Assembly (NCBI GenBank): GCA_033439265.1
Contig: JAVTVX010000019.1
Location: forward strand, 17,076,039 to 17,140,038
DNA length: 64,000 bases
Source: Dillenia suffruticosa
Lineage: Eukaryota; Streptophyta; Magnoliopsida; Dilleniales; Dilleniaceae
Reading direction: 5' to 3'
The notes under the pieces were generated by a model. It was not told the DNA's origin and ran no database searches. It saw nothing but the letters and a program-made list of their open reading frames with translations. Positions 36,600-48,692 of this stretch are shown one piece after another. The position numbers and the translations under genes were made by a program. Numbering within the stretch: the stretch's first letter is position 1; each line of letters begins with the position of its first letter.

Positions 36600-37134
36600 T
36601 AATGAATTATTCGTGGACCAGGTCCATTCATTAAAAATTACAATGGCCAATATCGATTTCATGTAAAAGATCGTGAAAAATGCCTTCAAACTCAGAATTC
36701 AAGAGTTATGGCAACAGTAGTTAATGATGTTAGTTATGCAAGTACGAGGGATAAAAGATCAATTCAAGGTAAAGTTAATTATTATGGCATCATAAGAGAA
36801 ATCATTCAAGTAAACTATAATGAAATGTATACATTGTATTATTTCGTTATGATTGGGTTGACCTATAATGAGGATGCAAGAAGGATAGATTTGGTTCAAC
36901 TTTTATCAATTTTTCATATCTCAATCATACCAGTATTATACCGACGATGATTTGCTGGATGATTCTTATGTGTTGGCATTCCAAGCAAAGAAGATATTTT
37001 ATGTGGCTGATGAAAGACATAAAGGAAGACTTGTTGTAAAACATGTCAAAGTTGGAGATGAATTTGATACGGGTGATGAAGTGACAATTCATCACAATTC
37101 AGAAACTAATCCCTCAACTAATCAGTGGGTTTGA
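36600..37134 (+). pseudogene. CACTA large transposase (TnpD-like) C-terminal fragment, DUF4216 type
   Basis: From about 36620 the plus strand reads NGQYRFHVKDREKC and LQTQNSRVMATVV, then VSYASTRDKRSIQGKVNYYG and IIREIIQVNYN. After a frame break near 36940 it continues LLDDSYVLAFQAKKIFYVAD and RLVVKHVKVGDEFD, ending at 37134. This order (YRFHTKxRE, TQNSGV, YYGxLxEIIEL, DPxVFASQAKQVFYVxD) is the DUF4216 region found after the transposase core in plant CACTA elements. The N-terminal catalytic part is absent or unrecognisable, so the gene is dead. Confidence 0.85.
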
Positions 37135-37599
37135 TCTAATATTGATGAAGATGAAAGAAATATATTAATCGAGATGAATGATGATGATGATATTGATAGA
37201 GTAAGATGAGATGCATATGAGATGCATATGTATAGGAAATGTAATTTTGTTTACATATTAGTTAATCATTCTCTATTTTTATATTTTTTTCCATTAATTT
37301 ATTCGATGCACTCGGTATAATATATAGTAACAAGTGGTGTAACAAATATGAAAACTATATTTAATTCTTAATTAGTTTACTAAAAAAAATACTCAAAATT
37401 GTAACAATATTTCTAAAAATTACATTGCATATTATTATAATAATAAGCTCACTAAGAAAAAAAGGAGACAGGTCAAAAATTAAATAAATTGTTAGCATAC
37501 AAAATTCACAACTAGTAAGTAGAGTTTTTAAAAATTTACAATTAGTAGTAATAATATAGTAAATAGTAATTATATAGTAGAATTTTTGAAAATTTATAA

Positions 37600-38545
37600 G
37601 TTAGGTACGTAGGCACCTTGCTGGCATGACCGAGCACCCGTGTCGACCCACACATGCTATGTCAATACTTTTTTTATTATATAAAAATTTTCACATATAG
37701 ATTATATCAAAAATTTCAAATATGAATTATATAGAATAATAATATAATTAATATTATTAATTTAAATAATATAATGATATAAATTTAGAGTCATTATTTA
37801 TTGTAATGTAATATTTAGGGTGAAAATGTAATAACATGTTTCAATGTTGTAACAAAAACAAAAACACAAATACATAAAATGAAATTGCTGATAACGTAAT
37901 AATAAAATAATAAAATTAAACTTACAAAAAGTGAGAAAAAATTGCGGGTTCTAAAATCTTATTTGATTCCTTAAATCAAATATATAATAAATCATTATTC
38001 ACAAACCTTCTTTCCTTCCAAAATTTATAAGTTTGGTAGTAAACAGATAGTAAGTAGGTAGTCAATAGTAATAATGTCGTACTAGCGCCCACGCTAGCAT
38101 TGCCGGGCCCCCGCGGGAGGTTGCATGCATGTGGTGGCATGCGTGGGTAGGCGCCCGTGCTGGCATGGCCGGGCACCCGTGTTGGCCCATACATACCATG
38201 TCTCTGCTTTTTTTATTATACAAAAATTTTCACTTATGAATTATATCAAAATTTTCAAATAATGTAGAATAATGATATATTTAATATTATTAATTTAAAT
38301 AATATAATGATATAAATTTAAGGTTATTCTTTATTGTAATATAATATATATGATAAAAATATAGTAAAATGTTACAATTTTATAACAAAAACAAAAACAC
38401 AAATACAAAAAATGAAATTTGAAATTAAACTTACAAAAAAAGGGGAAAAAATGACAGGTTCTAAAAATTTATTTAAGCGCCTAAATCAAATATATAATAA
38501 ATTATTCTCGATAAACCCTCTTTCCCTCCAAAACCTCTCCTGATA
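37600..38545. repeat. Tandem duplication with 540-bp offset inside the CACTA element
   Basis: GGCATGRCCGRGCACCCGTG occurs at 37622 and 38162. The text after each, through AACAAAAACAAAAACACAAA and ATCAAATATATAATAAATYATT, is alike to about 38020 and 38540. Each copy starts with a small GC-rich patch. Copy 2 runs into the leader of the possible second transposon gene, so this may be a duplicated promoter or leader. Confidence 0.8.
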
Positions 38546-38656
38546 AGCTCTTCTCCCTCAAACCTCAGATGTTGTGACTTAACCATAATCTCTTTTTTCA
38601 AATTTTCAAATGTTGCGACTTCACCAAAATCTTATTTCAAATTTTCCTAACTCAAC

Positions 38657-39760
38657 ATGGGAAAAACTAAACGAAACCATCCGAAAAACAACTTTACTCT
38701 GAAGAAGAAGCCCAATCATCCTAATATGCTATCCAGGTTTGATTTGGTTTTGGTTTAAAAACATATCATTGTTTAGAATCTAAATCATTTGTCAAACTCA
38801 TTGTTGAGAAGATATAAACAACTCATATTTTATTTTACTTATAATTAATTTTACTGCATAATATTTTATAGATTTGGAATCACATTTTATTATTACAGAT
38901 ACCACAATCTAGGATGAAACCTTGTAGAGCAGAATAAGTAGAACCTGATTGGATGATAGTTTTATTTCTACGAAAGTATCAGAAGTTATGGTATAGATGA
39001 TTATTTTTATATAGTTTTTGATTTATCGACATTCACGTTTCATTTATTTACTTTATACGAAATGATAAAGAGTCAAATGGAATCTGTCGAGAGTGAAAAA
39101 GACCAAGTAGAAAGTTCAAATTTATCTTAAAAAAGTGAGATTATCTCTAAAGTTAAAGCTCCTGATTCGCGGGGAAGAATCAGATATACATCACAAAATA
39201 TGCATTCAACCAGAGTTGAGAAAAAATATATAACTAATATGATGCAACGATTAATGAAACATAATTATATTAAGTAATATTTTTCTTCATATTGCTATGC
39301 ATGTTATAACTGGACATAAAAATAAATTGATGAATATGGTTAATGAAGCAACACTTATTGCTGGTGTTCAAGTATGTTATTTCTCTATTTTTATTTCAGC
39401 ACAATTTTATTAATTTCACTCTTACTTTTCAAAAATAATCCAAATTATATGTTTTTTAGGTTTCTTCAATACAAGAGGCTGGGAGTGCACATAAAAACCA
39501 ACAATTATCATCATCGCCTGACTCCATCCCAAAAGGTAATATTTTTATCTATAACTATTCTTAATATGTACCATTCCATTACACTCCTGTCACTACTTAT
39601 TTTAATTTTATTTTTAACATAATAATATTTTTATTTATAACCATTTTTGTACTATTATATTATATTTCATCTGACTTTACTTCTTTTTGTAAATGAATAG
39701 ATTAAATGAAGATGGATTGAATGAAGATGGATTGTGCCGATAATCCTTTTGATAATTGAA
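38657..39760 (+). pseudogene. Possible exons of a TnpA-like second CACTA gene
   Basis: A short frame from ATG 38657 encodes the basic peptide MGKTKRNHPKNNFTLKKK and ends at a good donor (CCAG|GTTTGA at 38736). A later segment 39460-39535 (after TTTTTTAG and before GTAATA) encodes SIQEAGSAHKNQQLSSSPDS. The position downstream of the TnpD fragment on the same strand fits the En/Spm layout. No domain is recognisable, so the call rests on context and splice-like borders. Confidence 0.35.
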
Positions 39761-40555
39761 GTGAAGCATTTGTATAAACATCTCATAATAATATATATGG
39801 ATTGTAGGATATACTTATAAGATATGTAATTTTTTTTTTATTTATCCTATTGTATCAATCATTCTCCAAGATTATAATATTTTACTATTTTCTTTATTTT
39901 CAAGTTTTTAGTTATATTTCCTAATACTTGTACTAACTATCCATAAAACTTATAACATTTCCTCACATACGAAGATATGCGCAGTAACCGACTAATAACT
40001 TACTAGTAAGTAACGATAGTAGTAACCGAGAAATAAGTAACTAGTAACTGATGATAGTAGTAATCGAGAAGTAAGTAATTAGTAAGTGAGTAGCAAGTGA
40101 TGGTAGTAGTAATCAACTATAGTGACGATAAAAGTATTAACATTTCTTAACATTTCTTAACATTTCCTAACCGATCATAAATTGATCACAATATTTTTTA
40201 ACATTTGTACAACCGAAAATAAAAGTAATAACATTTCCAAACGGTTTTATATATGTCATAATATGATAGTAATATAACTGACATGGATACTAATATGACA
40301 ACCGATGATAAAAGTATTAAGTTTTCTCAATACTATTTTAAACCTATGATAAAATACTAAATTATACCAACAGTTCTAACCGTTACTATAAATATATGAC
40401 ATGCTCCAACGGTCATGAAAAATATCGGAATACACCTATCCCGACTGGTATATTACCGACTAAAACCCCATCCGTCGGAGAAACTTTTGCCAACGGTTTT
40501 ATCATATTTAGGAGACGGTTTTAGTCCGTCAGAATAACTCACTTGTTTTGTAGTG

Positions 40556-41640
40556 ATAGGTTAACCCTTTAACACACCAAATCGACCCATCACCACACTA
40601 GGTCACTCCAAGGACACTATAGGCTGACCTGAGTTGGGCAACCAATGTTGACTTGTGTTTTGACTATTCGATTGATTCTTTAAAAATTGGTCGACCTAGA
40701 GACTTAGAATAATCGACCCAATTTCCATACAACTCAATCCAAGGAGTATTTTGGTTGATCTGAACATTCTTTATATAAACAAATATCGATCTAAAAATTA
40801 GCACCTCAACCCAAGTAAACACATTTCTAATTTATTGGGTTCTATGATTGAATCATAATATTTGTGAGATCTAACAATTTATGTGCAGCAAAAACAAGTC
40901 TCTTTTGTTTTACAGAAGTTGACCATTTAAAAAAAGTAAAGTAGCTTTCCATTCGTCAAAGTATATTTACAGGTAAAGCATTTAATGAGAAACAATGGAA
41001 GTATTAATGAGTAATGTTCAAAATCAACATACCAATTCAAGGGCTCTCTTCAAGTCCCTCATAAATATTGAAGTTAAGAAGAAACAAAGTGTGGTTGCGC
41101 AATTGAATGAATATACTACAAACACATTGAATGCTCTGTTTCTCAAACACATTGAATGCTCTGTTTCTCAAACACACTTTGTTCTTAATTTCTCTTATCA
41201 TTCCTATGTGTGATCTTTCTTAAGCTTCAATTTTGTTACTTTTGAGGATAGTAGTCTCATATCTTGTAACAGCCTTCATCTTCCTTATTCAAAGTATGAA
41301 AGACCGTTGAGAATTTCTCAGTCTAGGATTTAGAGAAAGAACCAACCTGCAAAGTTGAGATCTGAAGGTGTTTAAGGTAAAACACTATAAAGGTGTAAGT
41401 TGAACCAGCAATCAAGTTTATACTATTTGAGTTGAAAGTCCAGGAAGGTGGATAGAAATAGATGCATATCGAGTTGGTGGAACCACTATAAAACTTGTAT
41501 CTCTTGTCTTTTACCTCTGCTTTCTATTTGTTTTCGTCTTCCGCAACTCATAAAAACCCAAAAAACACAAAAAAAAATCACAAAACAACTTATTACCCTT
41601 TCTAGATTATATCTCAAAGGGAATGGGAATATCTAAGGTG
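40556..41640. mobile_element. LTR-like repeat rich in GTCGACC motifs, right part
   Basis: Continues the repeat seen at 32980-33249 (GGTTAACCC, GGTCGACC, AATCGACCC). Farther on it has LTR-like text: GTTGAACCAGC, a GAACCACTATAAAACTTG segment near 41480 and a CTTCCGCAACTC stretch. A 25-bp perfect tandem repeat lies at 41121-41170. Ends and coding parts were not found, so it could be a solo LTR. Confidence 0.45.
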
Positions 41641-42460
41641 ACTCCAAGCTAAAATAATAGAGAACTCCCCACTAGAATTGAGTGTCCATGTAATTCTATT
41701 ACATTCAACAATAGATGAAAAATCAAATTTCGAGTTAGTCTCTTGGACAAGATCGAAAACAACTCTTAGTAATTTCGAAATTCACTGCTTAGTGTCCTAG
41801 ATATGCTTTGACCAAGGAGTGAAATCTGATCTCTCCATGGCATGCCTTCCAAAAATCTCTGTCAAGGGGCCTATAGGTGGCCAATTATAAATAGGAATTT
41901 TACATTAGGAATTCATGTCAAAGTGAAAATTGTGATAGTGCAGTGACCCAAACACTATTTGATCCACTCCGGCAATATTATATTTTGGATTAAGATATTG
42001 TTGTTGTGCACATATGTAATTAGGGCTTGGCCGCAGAATGTTCCGTAATTATTCATTTGACGGTTCCTTTATATTCCGTTTTTCTCTCATCTGCCCGTAA
42101 ATTTCCTTGATTTGGGTCTTTTTACGTAAATTTTGTGTGTGATTCTCTTTTACATTATTGTTTATTTTATAATAGAAACAATATAGTTAGCCTCAAAAGA
42201 AATATTTTGTGATATATTGAAGTTAAATTAAAATAATATTTATATTAAGTCTTTTTTTCATAATATATAAATCTCTTTTTATTAAGTAATTTTTGTACCC
42301 ACGTTTCTATCTATGGGTGACTGTTGTTTATTTTATTTTATTTTTCTTTATCACATATTCTCCAAAGAGACTTAATCGAATCAGGTTAAATTGCATAATA
42401 AAGTATTTTTTGTTTATTTTTATATTCATTAAAAATACATATAAAATCTTTGAATTTGAC

Positions 42461-42549
<89 letters not shown>

Positions 42550-42554
42550 GATGA
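41641..42554. other. Intergenic, with TA and GA microsatellites at 42466-42547
   Basis: No gene was recognised. A TA run (42466-42492) passes directly into a GA run (42493-42547) at the border of segmental copy 2. Confidence 0.6.
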
Positions 42555-42657
42555 ATGTTGGTGTAAAAATTGTGTCATGGAGTAATTGATTTCAATCAAT
42601 TAGGTAGAAATTTGGTGTCCTTTTTTCTTTTACCATGGGAACATGTAAATGCTCTCA

Positions 42658-42817
42658 ATTCACGACTCTGTTTCTCAGGTACATGGATCTCGAAATTGAT
42701 TGAAGAAGGGGGAGAGTGCATGAACCTAGTTAGGAGAGAGGATGTTCCCATGTACACCCACTTCTTTTCTTCCTCATTTTTCTCGTTTCATATTTAGCAA
42801 AGCGTTGAACACCAGAG
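42658..42817 (+). other. Ultraconserved 160-bp block of the segmental repeat, copy 2
   Basis: Same as 27941-28100 except for T to G at 42744 and G to A near 42799. The splice-acceptor-like start, the GTACATGG/CCATGTAC pair and the short frame ending TAG are all kept. Confidence 0.6.
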
Positions 42818-43862
42818 AGAGAGAACGTGCATGAAACTGGATCAATGTGGAAGGATCAGGCATTCGTACAAACAATCAAAGGGGCATTTGTCGAGATGTA
42901 GTCATGTAGAAGAAAGAAAGAAAATAAATTTTAAAGAATCTACCATCGTGAAGAGCCAAGCCTCATATTATATAGGGCCAAATTATAACTTGTTTTGTCA
43001 TAACTTTTGGAGTGATAATTTAAAAAAAAAAAAAAGAAGCTATATTTAAATTATATCTTAACAAAAAAAAAAGTAAATAAAAATTAGGGTAGCTACTCCA
43101 GACTTCCAGCTTTGGCCCATAATTAATCAAATCATGAACAATACAACAAGCGTAATCTTCGAGGTCAAAGATTCTTTGTCGACGTGACATCGGCTCGTCA
43201 TGGCTAGGAAATTCTATGGTGCACCATATGTAACATGTTAACTTTTCAACACGTGATAATCACACCAGCGTTAACCACTAGAACATACAAACCGCCCATA
43301 TAATGATACTCCTTATTGTGTTTTTATAGAATATAAAAATTTATTATTTAAATATTTTTTCTAAAATTTAATATTTAAGTTTTTAAAAACGTTTATATTT
43401 TTATAATTTTTATAATTCATATATAACCCAAAAAGAAAAAACTCCCGATTATGATTTCTCTCGAGAGCATTAAATCTCGGAAAAGTGATTGATATTTATG
43501 TTTAATTAAGTAACAAATCAAGGAAGATGCACGTATTAGTTTACCAATTCAACGTATTAATATAGTATAATACAAATAATTAATATATGGGTCTTCAAGT
43601 AATTCAACAAAGAAACCGTATACCCCTCTTTGGTTAAAATTCAATATTGAATATTTAAAAATTATGTTGGAGAAATTATCAGTTCATGTACAGAATTTAC
43701 ATATCTTGGATATTCAGTATACATAATGTATTAATACATATATTCAATAAATATATCTATATATATATAAATAATATATAAGATTTCCATTGTTATAAAT
43801 AAACAAAATTCTTTTACCCTCGAAGAAATATTGAGGTAAAATGGCACCAAATATCAATAATG

Positions 43863-43935
43863 GATAGTTGATCTAGTGGGAAATATGTTAGATCTTTTAA
43901 TCAAAATTTGAATTCAAATCTTGAAAAAAAAGTTA
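43863..43935 (+). mobile_element. Possible decayed member of the short tRNA-like SINE family
   Basis: ATCTAGTGGGAAATATG, then AATTTGAATTCAAATCTTG and an A-run resemble the boxes and tail of the element at 17057-17149. The 5' hairpin is missing and no TSD is clear. The equivalent place in segmental copy 1 (about 29190-29260) is even more decayed, so the insertion would predate the duplication. Confidence 0.4.
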
Positions 43936-45935
43936 TATTGAAAGAATTTTTTCTTTAAAAAAGATAATTTTATTTAAATTATATTTTTTACTATTGTTAT
44001 GGGAGAAAAAAAAAAGCGTCAAAGTTCCAATAATCGTCACTTAAAAGTAAAAAGTGTGACTGCAAGCACAAGGCTGCGAACATGAGGACACATCCAGTAT
44101 TGCTATGTATCAAGGCTGAAATGACTTGAAAAATAGTACTACGTATCTACCCAGTTCAAGACGGTGCATACTCAAATCACTCTTACTCCATCGCACCACG
44201 CATTTGGTAGACAGAAGGTCCATTCCAAAGCTATAACCTGTATCCCATATTCCCTTCTGTTCCCATCTATTTAGGGAGTTCTTCCTTTTCTGTCTTTAGT
44301 TATAGCATGTTGCTCAAACATGTGACCTTTCCATCTTCTCATTAAAATATCTTTCGTTTTTATAGTATACTTATTTCATGAAATATAATTTCAACAAAAA
44401 AAAAAAAAAAACCATTGTTATGTTTTTCTACATTTTCCGCGTACTTGTTTGCACAAGTTTTTCTTTTCCCAAAAAATTTTATTCTCAATTTTCGAATAAC
44501 AAGATGAGTTTTATTTTCTAAATTCCCATTTTTAACGAGCTCCTCTACGAAAAGAAAAATATAACATCGCAAAAGTTTTGAATGTTATTTTCTATTTATT
44601 AAGATAAAAAATTGAATATAGCTCTAATAAGAATAGCAATAAATATTTTAATAAGAGCCATGATAAAAAAACTCCGATATCATATGAGAAATATTATTTC
44701 ATTGTTTCCATTTTCAAATATATCTAAAATTGTTATTAAAATAGTAGTAGCAATTTTGTGTGTAGAGTTATATTGTGTATATTATATATAGTTACAAATA
44801 ATAAACACGAAATATATAACAATAATAATTGAGTCTTTATCTCACTAAACGAGATTAGATATATAGATCATTTTATATCATTATATTTTATTTTATATCA
44901 CATGCTCACATATCTGATCATTTTATTTGTACGATAATAATAATCATACTTTTATTCTAAATAATACACACGAATATACAATTTTATAATTTGTGGGATA
45001 ATCTAAGAATGATATCAATAAATCTCTTATTTCTTATTTTTCGAGCATTTTAGAAAAACATGCTTCAAGAATTTAAGAGACTGTGAGAAAAAATATATAT
45101 ATATTATTCTAATTTAATTTATGAAAAAGAATCTAAACTCAAGTAAGTTAAAATGAAGCATTTCTTTTTTGTTTTTTAATTTATTATGAGACCCCACCAA
45201 CATCATCATGTCAATTTGACAGGGTAATATTTAGAAACTTTTGAAATCTAACACGTGCCATATTTTCACCACTTGCATAGAAAAGATTAATTAAAACCAT
45301 TCAAGTCATTTTCACCGTTGGATGATACCAAGGTAGATGGACAGTGGTGGGGGCCATGAGCAATGGATTTATTTAACAGCAGACGGAGACAGGTCACTCT
45401 CTCTCTCTCTCTCTCTAAAAAACAAAAGAAAAAATGGGATGGAATCTTTCATGACGTTGGGTTAACGTTACGTTAAAGATAAGGATTCAAAAGCAAGACA
45501 AACGAAAGCTTCCCAAAAGCTGATAGCCTGATACAGACTGGGAATGATATTGATAGATCTGGTTCCAGCTCATTATAAAAACGAAGATTTTTTTTTTCAT
45601 AAATTTTATATATATCGATATTTATAAATTATTAACATTTAAGAATTAAGAATTATAAGATAAATAATTAATAACTATTAGATACTAATGTAATAATTAT
45701 AATTCTATGGATGAATTATAATATTTATAAGAATCATAAAAAAAATCTACTTGGCGTGACTTTTTATGACTAAACAATATAAACCCATCTTTTGTATAGG
45801 GTTACACGTGAAAAATATGTTACCTCAAAGAGAGGTGCATTAAATTATAATTTCCTTGTAAATTTAGATAATCAAGAAAAGAAATAAACAAATAAAAATG
45901 GAAAGAAGTATAATTGTTAATTTATATTAAAAGAA

Positions 45936-46486
45936 TAGCATCGAACCCTATTTTTCATTCATATAACAGTCTTAAAAATCATAAAAATAAATATATTTTA
46001 CAAAAATTCAAATATGATACATAAACAAGAGCTCGTTACAACCCGAACAAAACACTTGAGCAACAAATGTTCAAAGTGATATGTGTTGAAGAACATTTAG
46101 TAATTTTTAAAAATTTAAATTTAAATTTTAATAATAACCCTAATTTATTTATTAATTATATGAGAAGTGCACATAAATATTTATATTGAAGTTAAATTAA
46201 AAAAGAAATATTTATATTAAAGGTCCTTTTTCCTTTCTAAATACACAAATCTTTTTTATTAGCCTGCATGATAAAGTATTTTTTTTTTACTGTTGTTTAA
46301 TTTTTCAATTTTAGAAATTAAAATTGTTTTTACGTGGCGCTAAATATTTTAAAAAAACTGACTGTTACACCTATCCACTTTATGGGACTTACATTTTTCT
46401 TTTCTTTTTTTTTTTCTAAAAAAAAAGAAAAATTACTTACTAATATTATGACTGTTATGATAACCGAGTAGTGTTATGAATATCCG
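45936..46486. other. Intergenic AT-rich, nothing recognised
   Basis: Short A/T runs and no coding frame of note. Confidence 0.5.
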
Positions 46487-47225
46487 TGACACTACATGAT
46501 CAAATCTCGAGCTCGAGCTCAAGCTCAGTGAGTTCCAACTCGAGCTCGATCCCATATTCTCTCAAGCTCGAAGCTCGTCGAGCAACCCGGGTGTTTTATC
46601 TCTCATTTACCCTACCCCTTATCCATTCCCATTTTCTCATTCAACCGCAGAACTCTCTTCTCCTCTCACCACGGCGATCGATCGAAGGTTTTCTTCTCAT
46701 TTCCTCATTCAGTCGTAGAGGTCTCCTTCTCCTCTCACCACATCAATCGAAGGTCTCCTTCTCTTTCCACGGCAATTGAAGTTCTCCCTCTCCTCTCGAC
46801 CTCGAATCGAACTTCAATCTCTGCGTGCGATGAAGATCTTATGTTCATCTCCATCGCCTCTCGATCTCGACGAATCTCTCACCTCTCAGCTTAGCTCTCG
46901 CGTCTCGCCTTTCATCTCCTCGAATCAAAGCTAAACTCTCGCTCTCTCTCTTCTCTCTCTCTAGGGCTTTTCAAATTTGCTCTCCTTTGAAGGTTTCAAT
47001 TTCGGGCTCGAGCTTGGGTATTATCTTGGACTCGGGTATTATCTTGGGCTCAAGTTCGGGCCCAATCTTGTCCCGCGAGACCTGCAACACTTGAGCTCGA
47101 GCTCCTCGATGATACTTCGAATTGAGCTCGAACTTTAAAATAACAGACTCGACAAACTCGAGCTCACCTACCCTAAACTCAAGCCGAGCTCAGATATTTG
47201 ATACCTGAACTGGACTCGAGTGTCA
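46487..47225. mobile_element. Element with GAGCTCGAG-rich inverted arms and a pyrimidine-rich core
   Basis: Both ends start TGACACT (46487; inverted at 47225). They continue, after a short gap, with TCAAAT and CTCGAGCTCG/CTGAGCTCGG-rich text, forming inverted arms of about 50-80 bp. Between them lies about 500 bp of C- and T-rich, balanced-GC DNA unlike the surroundings, with an internal imperfect duplication (CTCATTCARYCGYAGARSTCTCYTTCTCC at about 46636 and 46704). This suggests a non-autonomous DNA transposon that captured leader-like host sequence. No TSD was found. Confidence 0.5.
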
Positions 47226-48471
47226 TAATAGGGCTAACTAATACCACTTAAATTTTCTAAAATAAAGTGAATATGTTTAGCTGTGATATTAAATTATAAT
47301 TATCAATAAATTAGAAAGAATCTCTCCTCTCTCGAATGCTATTATGGGGAGAGGAAATTGCTCAATCTGTCATAAGACCTCATATTTTATTTTATTTTTT
47401 ATATTATAATAATCGGTATTTAAAATCATATTCTAATTAATTTAATTCGAGATTAATACTATCGTATTTTATTTATATAATACAATATTTCAACTTACGG
47501 GTTGTCAATCATTTTTGTAATGAAAAATATATTTCTTATTTTAATAATAATGTTAGTATTTTAACATGCATGCCGTCAGTGGTCACCATATTCAATTGTT
47601 TAGTCGTGGATGATATTAAAAATCTTTCAATTTCTTTAAAAGCCAACCATTTTTTTTGGGGGGGTCAATTATGAAAAATGCATGCAATATGAAAAAGGTT
47701 TTCTGCAATCATTTAATTAAATTAAAAAAATAAAAAATTATATATAGGGATCCAAAAAAGTCAGAAAAATAAAACAATTAAATATGGAGATGGAATTTGA
47801 CCCCGTGTTATTTCAATTTATGTCTGCTCACAAAATGCCGTGAAAATATTCGTGATTTTCACGATCTCTGTATAACAAAAAGAAAGAGCGAGAAAATCTA
47901 CTTTCTAAAATTTTTTTTAAAAAAATCCTTCTTTTTTTTATTTTTAAAATTCCTTGAGCTTGGTTTGTTCTTTTTTCCGAGCACATTATTTATCAAAATA
48001 ATAATACATACGTATTATTTTAAAAGAGTAGAATATACAATTATACATATGCAACTTGCTATTTTTGTCTAATTTTTAAACAATTTAAAAATATCTTGTA
48101 ATTTAGAAAGTAATAAATACAATAAATATTTAAACCATCATAGTATTGAAAATAATTTGAATGACAATATTGTAAACAGAGTTTGAAACTCTTAACTATA
48201 TTTATATTTCATATGATTGACTACATTTGATTTTTCATATGATTTGACATATAAAAGAAATTTCCCTCAATAGAATTAAGGCCACAGCCAAGTTTGATAT
48301 CATGTAGCAATTCAAAATTATAACATTTGATCTAATTTGATAAGAAAAAAAAATTGTTAACAAAAATTTAGTGAGTTAATATAGTCTTACAAATACCGGA
48401 CGTCATTTGGAAAATAAATAAATAAATAATAAAAAAGAAAATCTATATAAAAAATCATCTAATAGAAAAGC
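47226..48471. other. Intergenic AT-rich, nothing recognised
   Basis: Contains A/T runs and a G-run (47658-47667). A 91-codon frame at 47797-48072 is low complexity (Phe/Lys-rich) and is not supported. Confidence 0.5.
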
Positions 48472-48486
48472 ATTAAATTCATAATT

Positions 48487-48677
48487 TTTTTTATACCATG
48501 GCTTGGTCACCACCTAATATCCAGAGTTTCACCCTGATTAATCTGGATCGACTGTTACAGGGCCTATTTTATGGGGCAGGTTTCTCAATATTATTTTTTC
48601 AATATTCAGGGAGAGTTGAACTCCCGATTGCTTAAGAAACGAAGATATTCATTCTACCCATACCAACAAGTGTTGGT
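48487..48677 (-). mobile_element. tRNA-derived SINE, 191 bp, with perfect 15-bp TSD
   Basis: ATTAAATTCATAATT flanks the element at 48472-48486 and 48678-48692. On the minus strand it starts ACCAACACTTGTTGGTATGG, has a B-box-like GGGAGTTCAACTCTCC about 60 nt in, continues with CCAGATTAATCAGGGTGAAA and ends CCATGGTATAAAAAAAA. The size, tail and long TSD are those of a plant SINE mobilised by LINE machinery. Confidence 0.88.
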
Positions 48678-48692
48678 ATTAAATTCATAATT

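Larger units (their letters stand above)
33250..40555 (+). mobile_element. CACTA (En/Spm) element, 7306 bp, with ATA TSD and transposase remnants
   Basis: The ends are CACTACAAAA at 33250 and its inverse TTTTGTAGTG ending at 40555. They are flanked by ATA at 33247-33249 and 40556-40558, a 3-bp TSD. Subterminal regions carry repeated ACCGTCT/GACGGTTT-type motifs (33280-33640; 40380-40530). The inside holds a GTAGTAA minisatellite, GC-rich islands, a DUF4216-type fragment of the large transposase (TnpD-like) and a set of possible exons of the second gene (TnpA-like), both on the plus strand as in En/Spm. Frameshifts show it is no longer autonomous. Confidence 0.9.
42555..45935. repeat. Segmental direct repeat, copy 2
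   Basis: Partner of 27847-31720, same orientation. It lacks the 465-bp insertion of copy 1 and most of its GA tract. The right border (about 45930) is where similarity to 31700 fades. CT tract at 45395-45417 and no recognisable gene. Confidence 0.85.

Noticed and set aside
46486-46779. 97-codon frame as a gene
   Set aside because: Ser/Leu-rich, begins inside the inverted arm of a transposon-like element and lacks any domain.
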